Origin: Diphasiastrum complanatum
Lineage: Eukaryota; Streptophyta; Lycopodiopsida; Lycopodiales; Lycopodiaceae
Length of the DNA: 64,000 nucleotides
Direction of reading: 5' to 3'
Assembly (NCBI GenBank): GCA_029204225.1
Contig: CM055104.1
Location: forward strand, 39,116,527 to 39,180,526
Position numbers and translations under genes: made by a program. The notes below the pieces were generated by a model. The model had not been told where the DNA came from, did no database searches, and saw only the letters and a list, made by a program, of their open reading frames with translations. Every line of letters begins with the position of its first letter. Within the stretch, counting starts at the first letter, position 1. Positions 11,084 through 21,913 of the stretch are shown here, piece by piece.

Positions 11084-11711
11084 TGTGAAAAAAGGTAAAA
11101 CACATCTTTCTATGTTGACTTTGGGGGCTATGCTCACTTTATTCCATTGTACATAATTAAGGTATGTGAATTGAGCACATGACCTTGTAGAATAGGTCGA
11201 GTTTGTGTTAGATAGATTTAATTGTGTTAGCATGCAAAATGTTAGGTGACATGCAAAGTTAGGTAGGATGCAACATGCAATTTAGCATACATGATCTACA
11301 CATGTCTAGTTCATCTAGAAAGTTGACATGCAATCCATGCAACATCATGCATGTAGTTTGGCATGCGGATCTATGAGATTAGAGTTAACTAAGAGTTGTA
11401 GATCAACCATTGATGACATGCAAATCCACCTTGAAACTCGAGCCTCATCTTGTAAGAGTTTGGCTAGTTTTCCGTATTGTAATTTTTGATGAGAATTGAG
11501 ATTTCTCTCTCTACTTGAGAGCTTTTGCTTGTACATTCTCTCTCTACCTGAGAGCAAGGAGTTTTATTCCTAGTAAACACTTAGAAACTTTTCTGAACAT
11601 TATCTCTCATAGTGAGTACTTAGTTTTTTTGAGTCTATGATAGGCTTTTGTGCTCTTGTCTTGAATTGCAAGTAGAGTTTGATTATTCAAGTGCAATCAC
11701 AACACCTCACA
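11084..11711 (+). repeat. 3' LTR of the plus-strand copia
   Basis: Begins TGTGAAAAAAGG directly after the polypurine tract and plausibly ends at TCACA (about 11702 or 11711), matching the TGTGA start. It contains many 'catgcaa' repeats. No partner 5' LTR is in the window, so the length of about 620 bp rests on the terminal motifs alone. Confidence 0.6.
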
Positions 11712-11741
11712 AGATCCTTCAAAGGTGTGTTGAAAAGTTCA

Positions 11742-11815
11742 TAAAGGGGACAAGTTTCGCGGTCGCGAAACAATCGTGAAAGCGAAGCAACCACGAACCA
11801 ACACGTTTCGGATGG
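11742..11815 (-). repeat. 74-bp remnant of the 3' LTR
   Basis: Nearly identical to the U5 end of the 5' LTR at 12603 onward, including the motif 'tttcgcggtcgcgaaa', and then joined directly to gag sequence at 11816. The first bases are TAAAGG in place of TGAAGG. Confidence 0.85.
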
Positions 11816-12545
11816 TTCAACTCCCTCTTAGGCTTGAATTGCTTCTTGTATTTTTCTTTGTTGTTGTAGAGGGCCTGGTCTGAACCATCTTTGTGATCAA
11901 GATGTTCTCTGGCCTCGACTTCCTCTCGAATCTCGACAATCGCCTTTTCGAGGTTCATGGTAGGATCTTTCGCGAGTAGGGTTCTCATCATCTGGAATGA
12001 TCTGAGTAAGGCTCTCAAAAGGTACGTGAGCTGTTCTCAGCTGACACATCGTTCTCTGCTCCAGAGTTGTGTAGTGATAGAAACAAATCCTTCATCTTTC
12101 TTACAAAAGAGATAAGGTCATTTCCATCACACTATAGATTTGTTAGCTGATCTTCCAGTATCATAATTTGACTTCTTGATTCTGTTTGAAATCTGGTGAG
12201 CAATGCATCTCACATCTTCAATGCATCCCGCCTGGAGAGTGTAACCAGGTCAAGTGTGAGACTATCTTCAATGGAAGATGATAGCAATGCTACTGCCTTG
12301 TCGTTTTTCTCCCTCCATTCGCATAGCTCCTTGCTTGATGTTGTAGGCATCTCATCGACCAAGGGGAATAAACCTTCACCCTTGAGTATCAACGATGTCT
12401 TAACTTTCCAGGCCAGAAAGTTAGATCCTGAAGAATCAAGAATTGTGCAGATCTGGCTCTACATGCTGTTAATTGAAGCCATTGCTTCTGAAGTCTGTTC
12501 CCTTGTTGATGGTTGTTCGTTTGAATGCTTGGCCTCCTAGAAGTG
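11816..12545 (-). pseudogene. copia gag of the deleted element
   Basis: Minus-strand translation from about 12480 gives a copia gag: WKVKTSLILKGEGLF, then ALLSSSIEDSLTLDLV and DALLTRFQTESRSQ, down to a Lys-rich tail near 11830. Stops and frame changes appear from about 12130 onward. No protease follows; the sequence runs straight into the 3' LTR remnant. Confidence 0.75.
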
Positions 12546-12590
12546 ATAGCTTATTGACTATGTCAGATTATGACAAGATAGGTAACCTGG

Positions 12591-12602
12591 CTCTAATACC
12601 AC
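12591..12602 (-). other. primer binding site
   Basis: Minus strand reads TGGTATTAGAGC next to the LTR end at 12603, the copia initiator-tRNA-Met PBS with one change. Confidence 0.75.
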
Positions 12603-13557
12603 TGAAGGGGACAAGTTTCGCGGTCGCGAAACAATCGCGGAAGCAAAACAACCACGAACCAACACGTTTCGGATGGAGTTCGGATGTGGTTGCTAGACAC
12701 TGCCAGCTGAATCACTCCTACAATCCTCCAGAATGTAGTCAGACACTGCTGATCTACGTTTACAAATTAATGCAGCATTCAACAAATTCTACCAATGTAC
12801 GGAATTGAAATGAATGGGAGAATCAGACACACGAATAATAGCAGACACATTTGCATTTGAGATCATACAACATAAAAGAAGACATTTACACAATGGCTAC
12901 AAGATCATCTATTGATTTTCTTTTATTCTTCAAGCACTACATGTAGATCCACGCAGTGCATTGGCGTGAGAGAAATACAGTTCTCTCACGAATAGGTGTC
13001 TCGCTTACTAGCAAACTTGTGGATCTCTATGGTCCTGATCATAGAACTTGTCTCGCACGCAGGTGGACTTCTTGTCCATATTTTGTCTTGATTGCTTACT
13101 AGCATCATACTACTTCATCTTCTGTATTGTCACTTATGTCAAGTATCATCCATCAAGTATATAGTCGCTCTATGTAACTTTTAAGATTAGAGTGACTAAA
13201 CATCTACAACTAATCAAGAAATTACAAGAGTGGCAGATTAGCCATGACCTAGAGTGTATCTGCTGACATCATGCCATCAGATCAGATATCTGTACTTTTG
13301 GGTACTTGCATGATCTTTGCTGGTACTCTTTGGAGCGTGAGTGTCGCGTCATTGGTTTCGTCTCCGTCGTCTGACTTTCTCGTGTTTGACCGCAAAAGAT
13401 TCTCGTTCGCAAGTCTTTCGCGTTTGTGTCTTTTTGTCAGGTGTTCGCGAAACTTTCGTGCTTCGTGTCTCTTGACTTTCGTGTTCGTGAACATCTTTGT
13501 CAAGCAGAGGGTTGAACGCTAGCAAAGCTTTGTAATTAGAAACATTTTGTTTCTTCA
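12603..13557 (-). repeat. 5' LTR (955 bp)
   Basis: TGAAG/CTTCA terminal inverted repeat, PBS immediately inside and the TSD immediately outside. Related to the fragment at 1304-2076. Contains several 'ttcgcg' and 'tcgcga' motifs, a style shared with the LTR at 15292. Confidence 0.85.
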
Positions 13558-13562
13558 GTTCA

Positions 13563-14480
13563 CACGTGCTAAAACTTTACAATAAGGTCGCATATAGACT
13601 TCTTATTATAGGCTAAGATACGGGCATTGAATCTATCATGTTAGATCTAGAAAGTTCCATAAGTAAATAAGCTTGTGCAAGAACATCCAAATAGGGCAAT
13701 AGGCTACTATAAATAGGCTACAAGTGTGAGAGGAATTCATCTCTTTAGGAGACATATGCACCCAACCATGATGTATCACAACAAATGGAAATGCCACATG
13801 ACCCAGCCCAAACAAAAACTAGAGCCAATCAAAATCACATGTGCACAAACTCTACACCCAATATAATATTTGAATGCAACCAGATGAGATGACGATCTAG
13901 TTTATGAAAAGCTGCAAAAGAGAGGATGGAGAGAGGGTTGTCATAAAAATGTCCATGTTTAAAAAGTAACGAAACATCCTAAGGACAACAAGGAGTTGTA
14001 TGTCTTTGAGAGTTTTAATAGTTCAAATACATGTCTTACTTATCATGTTCCGATATGCACAAAGCCTTCATGCACCTATCTATATTTCTCTCATAATATG
14101 GCTTCAAAAAAGTGTTTGCCATGTAAACATTTGTACTTTGTTTATTTAGGTCTTAAGGGATTGGATGTGAATGAGAATATGTTCATTCACCAACCAATTC
14201 TAGGCATGCACAAATTTTTTTATGTGTTGGCATTGATGCTATTGTCCTTATGTATTTGGATCCATATGTGTGAGTACTATTGTTGTACAGACAAGAACAA
14301 TAAATTAACATATCTAAGTGTTTATGACAAGTTCTTATTGAGTTTACATCTTTCATGTGTAGTAGATACATGATTTTTACATTTGTAATGATACTAGATG
14401 TGCTCTCCAAATTAGCTAAAGTTCAAAGGGCATAAATGGATCTTTGTGATATTCTTTTTAACATGAACTCCATAGAGTGC
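13563..14480. other. no recognisable gene
   Basis: One 125-codon ORF (13996-14373) is rich in Cys, Leu and Tyr but matches no family I recognise and has no clear context. Treated as non-coding. Confidence 0.5.
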
Positions 14481-14755
14481 AATAATGCATCTTGGTTTCC
14501 AATGGGGGGCTTAAACATGGGACCAAAGAAACTTTGGATGCCAAGCTAACTAATAATGCTTCTTGGTTTCCAAGGGGAGGTTCGAACTTGGGACCAAAGA
14601 AACTTTGGATGCCAAGCTAACCAGTTGAGCCAACCCCGTTGGGTAGCTAACTAATAATGCTTCTTGGTTTCCAAGGGAAGGCTCGAACTTGAGACCAAAG
14701 AAACTTCGGATGTCAAGCTAACCAATTGAGCCAACTCCCTTGGGTACAGCTAACT
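14481..14755 (-). repeat. three tandem tRNA-derived SINE units
   Basis: Three head-to-tail units of about 70, 100 and 105 bp, each starting with 'aataatgc' in the + sense and separated by 'gctaacta'. Read on the minus strand, units two and three carry a polymerase III A-box-like TGGCTCAACTGG (14632-14621; 14733-14722) and a B-box GTTCGAACC type motif (14587-14579; 14688-14680), about 35 bp apart as in tRNA genes. Unit one (14481-14550) lacks the A box and has a decayed B box. There is no tRNA fold or anticodon arm I can support, so this is a tRNA-derived SINE head and not a tRNA gene. Confidence 0.7.
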
Positions 14756-15224
14756 AATAATGACATAACTTGAATCAAAATCCGTATATTAACATTGGCA
14801 TCACTAGACAAATCTTGTTTGAGTATTATTAGAAATGATTTTTTCAAACCAAGCTTGAAAAGCCTATTTAAGCACATAAAAAATTGTATGCAATTTATAG
14901 ACTTTGTCTTCTTGACCTTTGATTCAAAAAGCTTTAGACTAGAAAATATAAATGTAATCGTTTATACTAGGCCATTCAAGTAAGTTATCTTTGACATTCA
15001 TTTGATGGATGTTAAAGTCTTTATGGTGAAGCTAAAGTAAGGAGGTTTTTAAAAAGTTGTATTTCAGCTATGAGATTGAAAGTCTATAAATAGGCAATGC
15101 CTTGTATTTAAGAGTAGCTTTTTGTTACAAATATGGCTTTTCACTTTGATATCAACTAATCAAGGTTGTAGTTTTTCTTAAATTTCCATTGGTGTTAATA
15201 GTTTTTTTTAAGGAGAAAACTAGT
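14756..15224. other. no recognisable feature
   Basis: AT-rich, with no ORF of interest. It is the left flank of the LTR pair that begins at 15225. Confidence 0.5.
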
Positions 15225-15290
15225 TGTTGGATTTATCTCCTCTACTCTCCTAAATCCCATGTTAATCTAGTTCCACTCATTGCTACATAT
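15225..15290 (+). repeat. extra copy of the first 66 bp of a copia LTR
   Basis: Starts TGTTGGATTTATCTCC and matches the first part of the full LTR that begins at 15292, with several differences. Either an older LTR was truncated when a relative inserted beside it, or a short tandem duplication of the LTR end occurred. Confidence 0.75.
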
Positions 15291-15291
15291 T

Positions 15292-16519
15292 TGTTGGATT
15301 TATCTCCTTTACTCTTCTAAATCCTATGTTAATCTGCCTCCGTTCATGCTTCTGTATTTTTACTCGTATTGTCGCACAGTCTGCATATGTACATGTAAAA
15401 TAAGACAGACGAATAAAATGTGATGGTCTGCATAAATACAAGGAAAATTCCACAAGCAAAAAAGGCAAACAATACGACACTGTGTTTTTTTCACGTGATT
15501 TGTGACAGACGAAAAAGACGACACTGTCCTACAAATGCTAAAGGTGCCCTTATAGAAAAACGAAGACACCCTGCAAATCAGTTTTTAAGGCATTTGTCAG
15601 AGTGTTGCATTTTTTGCATTTTCACCAACATTATTTTTCGCGTAGGCTGACGTTGCAGCCTTCTCACGCTCACTGTGTGACATCAGCCACCCACGATCTC
15701 CCACAGAAGCACATCCACTTTGTACTTTCTTCATCTGCACACCTGTAAAATTATGTATATATTGAATACCATCTGTGTATTCAGAGAATAAAAAACAAAA
15801 AGATTGAGAAACAAGCATCAAGTGTATGAAGCAATACATATTATCAGAAGCTTATCAGAGATAGACAAAGTAGATGCTTTCACGTATCGATTCTTTGTAT
15901 TGTCAGTAATAGGCTTATCACCTTTTTACAAATTGGATTAGCTTTGTGAAGCATGCTGTTTTGTCTGCTATTGTCTTGTGCTCACTTGCATTATTGACCT
16001 ATATATTTCGCTATACTTAATCTAATTACAACTTTGTTTGTTCTGCATTCATATTTGTGTCAATATTGCTATGCTTTACTACATTTTGTCCGACTTTCTT
16101 ATTGCTTAATCTAGTAGTCTGTTCTTCGTGAATTATTATTAGTCTAGCTGTTCGCGACTAATATTTAGTCTTGCCTTTCGCGACTAATTCGTGGCTGATT
16201 ATCAGTCGAGCTCAGTCTAGCTCTTCACGAATAATTTGCGACTAATAATTTGTCTAGCTGTTCGTGACAAATTATCTTTTTGATGTTTTGATGCTTAACA
16301 TTTGGCTACGTAATCAGCTCGAACGTGATTTCTATCACTAACGTTCTGTTCGAGTCTGATAGACATAGTCATACTTAGGAAAAGAATGAGATAGCTCATT
16401 CCGCTGCGCACAAACACTTTCCATTTGAGCTCGTTTCTTTTTCGAGTTTCGAGTTTGTCTCTTTTCGTGTTCATTTCTTTTCGAGCTATTTTCGTTTCTC
16501 ACACCCCTCTTCCCCAACA
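15292..16519 (+). repeat. 5' LTR of plus-strand copia (1.2 kb)
   Basis: Starts TGTTGGATTTATCTCC and ends TTCCCCAACA immediately before the PBS. Both termini match, in reverse complement, the solo LTR at 53944-54886, so they belong to one family. The distal third carries many 'ttcgcgacta' motifs. Confidence 0.85.
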
Positions 16520-16531
16520 TGGTATCAGAGC
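16520..16531 (+). other. primer binding site
   Basis: TGGTATCAGAGC, the canonical copia PBS for initiator tRNA-Met, directly after the LTR end. Confidence 0.9.
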
Positions 16532-16628
16532 TATTTTTTGTGGCCTGATAGGCTTCCACAGTAACAAGACTCTACTAGCCGATAGAGTAATTGTCTTCTT
16601 GGATTCCCAAGGGATTGCCAGTCCTACC

Positions 16629-17281
16629 ATGGACAAGCTTGATGGAGCCAATTACCATCTGTGGAAATTTAAGATAAAAACAATGCTAATGGCTAAAGAA
16701 TTGTATGACGTTGTTATAGGTGCATAAGGAAAATCTAAAGCAGACGATGCAGCAATCGTCAGATCAAAGCTGAAGGATGGAAAGACTTTCGCGCTGATCA
16801 TCCTCAACATTTCGGATACTCAGATCGGCCATGTATCTGAAGCTCAGACGTCCAAAGAAGTCTGGGACATCTTGAGCACATTATATGAAGTGTGATATAT
16901 AGCCTCCAACTACATCTCAAGAAGAAATTTTACTCCCTCAAGATGGCGAATGATGATTCTCTGTAGAATCACATCAATCAATTCAAGAACCTACTGAAGC
17001 AAATAGCCGATGTTGGATCTGTTATAGACGATCAAGACGCAGTGATGTAATTGCTTACAAGCTTGCCAAGCTCATATGACAGCTGGGTGATGATCATCAT
17101 GACACATTTAGAACTGACTCTTTCGAGAGTCATTACACTGTTGTTGCAGGAAGACACGCGGAGGAACGAAGCCTCTAGTTACTCAGCTGATTCTCATGCT
17201 TTGTACACCAACAAGAGCATGACTGAACAGAAGAAGAAGAAAGGCATGAAGCAAGCAAAGCAAGACCAAGAACAAGCATAG
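16629..17281 (+). pseudogene. copia gag (capsid), with stops
   Basis: Starts at ATG 16629 with MDKLDGANYHLWKFK, the usual copia gag opening. Further capsid blocks are KLKDGKTFALIILNI, then LLTSLPSSYDSWVM, LSRVITLLLQEDTRR. Stops near 16725 and 16893 and a frame change near 16920 break it, so no full gag can be made. It is followed by the nucleocapsid. Confidence 0.8.
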
Positions 17282-17293
17282 CACAAAGAGCAG

Positions 17294-18390
17294 TTGAATC
17301 CACAGATGAAGAAGAAGCTGTTTTGTAAATACTGCAAACGAAACAACCATGAAATTCAAGACCGCTGGATACTACAAGCAAAGAACAACAACAAGGGACA
17401 GCCGAATCAAGTGGAAAATGCAGCTGTAGAAGCTCCACGACCCATTCAAGAAGAGGATCGTGATGCCGTCATGACTAGCCATCAAGGAGCATCCAACGAC
17501 AGTTCTTGGTTTCTGGATTCTGGTGCGACTCAGCATATGACCAGTCTCATTGACTGTTTCGAGTCCTATACACCCTACAGTACAGATAAATATGTTCACC
17601 TTGGCGATAATAACACGCAAGCTATTAAAGGTGAAGGTACTGTAAGATTAAGCTTTGTGAAAATGATCAATCTAGGCTACTTTCTAAAGTCCTGTATGTA
17701 CCCAACTTATCTACAAATCTTCTCTCTGTAAGCAGAATCATAGATCTAGGACATAAAGTAGAGTTCGAATTGTGATCAGTGCAAAGTAGTTGATAGGACA
17801 GGCAAGATCCTAGCACTCGAAAAGAGGCATGGATACTTGTATAGATTAAGTCATTGTTTTTCTGCCTCTAGTCAGGCGCTCAGTACTTCTATTCATGCAA
17901 ATAAAAGTTTACTTTGGCATTATAGACTTGGTCACTTGAATCATGCTGCTGTACAACAAATGTCTAGAGAATCTATTGTTCTTGATCTCAACTATCCTTG
18001 TGATAAAGTCGAGCTACATGTCTGTCAAGACTGTTTAGTTGGTAAACAGACTAGGAAACCATTTAGATAAAGCCATCGGCATATTGCTAGAGGATTGTTA
18101 GACATTGTACATTCAGACATTTGTGGCCCAATGAAAAATCCTTCGCTGAAGGATGCAAAGTACTTTATAGCTTTTATTGATGAATTCTCCAGAAGGACTA
18201 TGGTGTACTTTATCAAGAAGAAATCAAAAGCTTTTAAATTGCTTCAGAATCTTCAAGGAGCGTGCAAAAAAGAGACTGGAAGGACGATCAAGGCCCTAAA
18301 GTCAGACAATGGTGGAGAATACATCTCTACTGAATTTAAGGAGTACTATCAGAGCCAAGGCATTGAACATCAATTCATCACTCCTTAGAG
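17294..18390 (+). pseudogene. copia NC-protease-integrase, interrupted
   Basis: The zinc knuckle reads CKYCKRNNHEIQDRW, with the last Cys replaced. The protease motif is FLDSGATQHM. A frame break near 17680 is followed by the pre-integrase finger (LLWHYRLGHLNH, CQDC) and the integrase core (HSDICGPM, FIDEFSRRTMVYF, KSDNGGEYIS, HQFITP). A stop replaces the next Tyr and the frame then runs into a gypsy fragment at about 18395. Homology resumes at 19338. Confidence 0.85.
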
Positions 18391-18395
18391 TCCTC

Positions 18396-19337
18396 AGTCG
18401 AGTGTTTTCAGTGTTAAAGCATGAATTCACATCCCCAATATCACAATGCATATGAGATTTCAAAAGCAAGTGAAAGAGTTCATACTCAGAATCATGAAGT
18501 TTTTCTATTAATTCAGTCGAGGAAATCATCGACAATGGAAGTACATCGGTCTCTCCAGAAATAAAGACAGTTTGATCAAACTTATCTTTAAATACCATAG
18601 AATGATTTTTAAAATCTATCTCTGAAGAGTCTGATTTGTCAAAAATCCATTCATAGCCCAAAATTACATCAGTCCGATCTAGATTCATGACATGGAATTC
18701 CAACGGCTCAACATAGTCCTGCATCCGAAGCTCTAAATTGGAGACTTTGACATCCCATATTTCAGTGTCTGACCATGAGGCAAGATGGACCACATAACGG
18801 TGATCATTGGCCATGGTGGGCACTCGGAGCTTCTGCACAAGTCGAGCACTCAAAAAATTGTGAGTACTACCTGAATCAAATAGCACATTCATGTCTTTCC
18901 CTAAAATATTGCCTCTCACACGAAACAATTCATTAGGCTTGAAAAAGAGTGCACTAAAGTTACAAGTACAGTCACAATAATTTAACAAATTGACTTCAAA
19001 TTTACCTGTCGGTAAATCCACAGTCATGAAACTTGACGACTCAGCTTTCCGTTCGGGGCACTGTTTGGCATGGTGCCTGGGTTTATTGCAGAGGACGCAG
19101 ATTTTGTTTACGTGCCTCCAACCGTGCTTTGTCTTTGACCACCAGTTTTTTTCTTATTCTTCTTCTTCTTTGGGTGTTGGTACGCTTTTGCTTCCAGCTC
19201 GTCAAAAAATTGCTTTTTATGCTTGTTGGATTTTTCTTGTTTGGGTTTCGAGGCCGTTTGGCCGTGCACGCTTTTCCGTGATGCAACAACTGTACTATCA
19301 TAGGCTTTTGCCACACGGATAGCATCCTCCAGTGAGT
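18396..19337 (-). pseudogene. Ty3/gypsy gag zinc knuckle and aspartic protease fragment
   Basis: Minus-strand reading starts in a basic gag tail, then a CCHC knuckle CVLCNKPRHHAKQC (near 19060), then a retroviral-type aspartic protease of the plant gypsy kind: VLFDSGSTHNFLSARL near 18880, VILGYEWI near 18665 with an open frame of about 240 codons (19027-18302). No RT follows. The piece sits inside the integrase of the copia element. Confidence 0.85.
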
Positions 19338-19640
19338 TAACTATTCACCTCAGTCGAATGGTCTTGTTGAGAGAAAGAACAGAATCTTAGTCGAATCGGC
19401 AAAGTGTATGCTTGCGCAATAGACACTTCCGAAGTTCTTCTGGGCTGAAGTTGTTTCAACAACAACTTATATTCAGAACAGATGTCCTACTAAAGGTCTT
19501 TCAGCTAAAACTCCATATGAAGTTTGGACATGTACCAAACCTTTTTTTTATCGAACTTACGAGTTTTTGGATACTCTGGAAGTCGAGCTTCTTCTTGAGA
19601 TTATCCAAAAACTCGTAATTTAAAGCTGGATGAGGACGAG
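19338..19640 (+). pseudogene. copia integrase continuation after the gypsy fragment
   Basis: Resumes with YSPQSNGLVERKNRILVESA, containing the integrase catalytic Glu, then FFWAEVVSTTTYIQNRCPT and TPYEVWT. It degenerates at about 19540 into a 17-bp inverted repeat, with KLDED-like sequence at 19625. The YSPQS codons here differ from the left copy at 18386 by several synonymous changes. Confidence 0.8.
19557..19618. repeat. perfect 17-bp inverted repeat with 28-bp loop
   Basis: Arms TTACGAGTTTTTGGATA (19557-19573) and its exact complement (19602-19618). It lies where the copia integrase C-terminal homology is lost. Confidence 0.85.
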
Positions 19641-19767
19641 ACCCTTAGCACTCACCATTAACATCACAATGGGCATTGCCTCCAAGATGGAGACGACCCC
19701 CTCCCTCTCTCTTACTTTCCTCAAGTGGAGATCATGAGTTGTAAATGAGTTCATACCATTGTTGGCC

Positions 19768-19987
19768 GGGTATTGATTTTTTTTTTTCCGGTTCTCAACC
19801 CGGTTCAAAGACCCTAACCGGCGGGTACACTATTTCTCAAAACCGACTTCTATGTAGAACCGGCGGGTATGCTCTTTTGTAGGAATCGACCACGGTTGAT
19901 AACCGTCGGGTCCCTTTGAGCCTTGGATTGAGGTTGAGAACCGGACCGTCATTTGGAGGGGGGTATAACCCGAGTATCAATTCACCC
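19768..19987. repeat. foldback element upstream of the ATPase gene
   Basis: The outer ends are GGGTATTGAT and ATCAATTCACCC-like complements. An inner pair CCGGTTCTCAACC (19788-19800) and GGTTGAGAACCGG (19932-19944) is perfectly complementary. The interior repeats 'accggcgggta'. No convincing target-site duplication was found, so the superfamily is undetermined. It lies about 0.7 kb upstream of the ATPase start codon. Confidence 0.6.
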
Positions 19988-20674
19988 TACAAAACGTTTA
20001 GCTATGAAGTGTGATTTGTGTTGCACACTTAAAATATTATAGCCATTGATGTGAGTAATGAATAAGTGGAGGAATGCTCAAATTTTGTGCACTTACACTT
20101 TTTTTACGTGGCTTCCACGTGTTTTTGTATAAATAATGTGAGAAAATTTTACATAGTATGTAACGATAATTTTTTGAAATGCTTTTTTAATAATTTTTAT
20201 AAAAATACTATATATTAAAAACCTGATATAAAAATCGACGATTCTTAATAAAGAAATAATCAGTAGATTGAGAACCGTCAAAATTTACTTTATAAAATAT
20301 TATTAAGAATTGCTAGGTGTAAATATTTTAAATGTAATCCGATACCCTAAACCAAGAGTTCTTGGTTAAAAAAAAAAAAGGCAATACCCACGTGAACCTG
20401 TGTGTGGGTATCATAAATATTTGAGAAACGCCCAACATGGTTCATACGAAGGTGGGTTCCAATCCCCCCAGGCGAGGTCATACCCAAAGTAAACGAAACT
20501 GGTGTTATTTATTGAACATGTTTCTCGCTCGATCTGCTCTGAAAGGCGATGGCGGTAAATTCTAGATGGAACAAGCAGCTATGAATAATTAAGGCGGGGC
20601 AGAACGAGAGCTTCAGTTACTTGACGTTTCGATTAGACGAGAAGGAAACTGATCGCGCAGTATTTTGGATCGTC
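19988..20674 (+). promoter_or_regulatory. upstream region and presumed 5' UTR of the ATPase gene
   Basis: Intergenic sequence before the first coding exon. The last ~120 bp are less AT-rich ('ggcggggcagaacgagag') and fit a 5' UTR. No confident TATA box or transcription start can be named from sequence alone. Confidence 0.4.
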
Positions 20675-20707
20675 ATGGAGGGCGCGCACAGCAGATCTGT
20701 CTCCGAG
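20675..20707 (+). CDS. ECA3-like Ca2+-ATPase exon 1
   Basis: Encodes MEGAHSRSVSE, matching the start of plant ECA3 proteins and fixing the ATG. The donor is GAG|gtgcga, phase 0. The next exon lies 17.5 kb away, and the two peptides join to give the family's SVSEVL motif. Confidence 0.85.
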
Positions 20708-21908
20708 GTGCGAATCCGCTTTATCATTTGCCACTCCAGCAATGCCTTTTGCTTTTTCTTTAGTTTTAATTTTCTACATTTTGCTAGTCGTTGCAACTGT
20801 GTTAGAATTCATGATGAAAGTTACTCCGTAAGTTGATTTTGTTGCGATAATTAACAACTATCACTGCAGGACTTTTATACTACTAATTGGACGTTTACTT
20901 CATGGACATTAAGGCGTCTAATAAGCCACAGGCTTGTTACTCCATTCATGGCATTTGCCCTTATGTTGCTTCTTCCTTTTGTTCTCTACATTTGGTAGTC
21001 AATGCATCTGTGTTCGAATGATAGCAGCCCGATAAGATCTATTTTGGTACGATCTTTAGCAAGTACTTCTAGTGGACTAACATAGGAATCGTAATTTAAT
21101 TATCATAAACATGAAAAGTTTCTACCAAGGCACGTGACTGATGAATCTTCAAGTTGGAGCGCTCCAAGTTCAAGGTTAAAAAATCTTGCTATACAAATTG
21201 GATCTTGTCATGGTCACTACTTGGATGTGACTGAAAATACCTGTCAAAGGATTTAGTTGCTGTACTAATCTGATGACAAGTTAGATGTGTTCCAAATTCA
21301 AGGGTCAAATCTTGCTATTGGCATTATATCTAGTTATCGTAATAGTTTGGCTGCAATCAAAGAGGTACAACGCAACCTTTGCTAGCACTGTTTAAATTGG
21401 ATGAGTTCAGGAGGACATAAAACATAACAATAATAATTGGTTCCTATAGCTTGAGCAATAAGCTTGGAGGAGGTTGCATCAACTCAGAAGGTCTATTTTT
21501 ATTGTATGCCACAAAAATGCTTTAAACTAACTGATGATTAGCCAATAAAATTATCTATGCTGCGAAAATGCTTATGGGGATTGATTATTAGCCAATACGA
21601 CCAACTTGACAGCTGGAACCACACATACACTTTCAAATCTTTTGAGGATGGACTGGAAATAGAACATCTAAGTAGTATCAAGCTTCTTACTTTCACTACT
21701 CAACTTTTTTCAGTAGCAACATGCCTACCGATAAATGATAGGTCATATTGTCGATCCATGTAAGCTAGAGAGGAAGCATCACATATAGTAGAGAATTGTT
21801 AGGAATTGATGCATGGCACAACTTAACTAAGAATAATGTATGAACACTGCTTAATCTCCAGCTCTACTGAGGGTACAGGTGCTCGAGCTTAACCTCCTGC
21901 TTTGCTGG
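20708..21908 (+). other. intron 1, proximal unique part
   Basis: About 1.2 kb of ordinary AT-rich intron before the first inserted retroelement. No ORF or repeat family recognised. Confidence 0.6.
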
Positions 21909-21913
21909 GGAAG

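Larger units (their letters stand above)
11737..13562 (-). mobile_element. internally deleted copia element with 5-bp target-site duplication
   Basis: The element spans 11742-13557 and is flanked by GTTCA on both sides (11737-11741 and 13558-13562). Minus-strand order: 5' LTR 13557-12603 with TGAAG...CTTCA termini, PBS, gag region to 11816, then only 74 bp of the 3' LTR (11815-11742). All of protease, integrase, RT, RNase H and most of the 3' LTR is missing. Because both LTRs are made identical at insertion, the loss must postdate insertion. Confidence 0.85.

Noticed and set aside
13996-14373. 125-codon ORF
   Set aside because: No recognisable family, no context and AT-rich composition; no more than chance expectation in this DNA.
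14579-14632. tRNA gene
   Set aside because: A and B boxes are present on the minus strand but no cloverleaf, anticodon arm or acceptor pairing can be supported; the unit is tandem and fits a SINE head.
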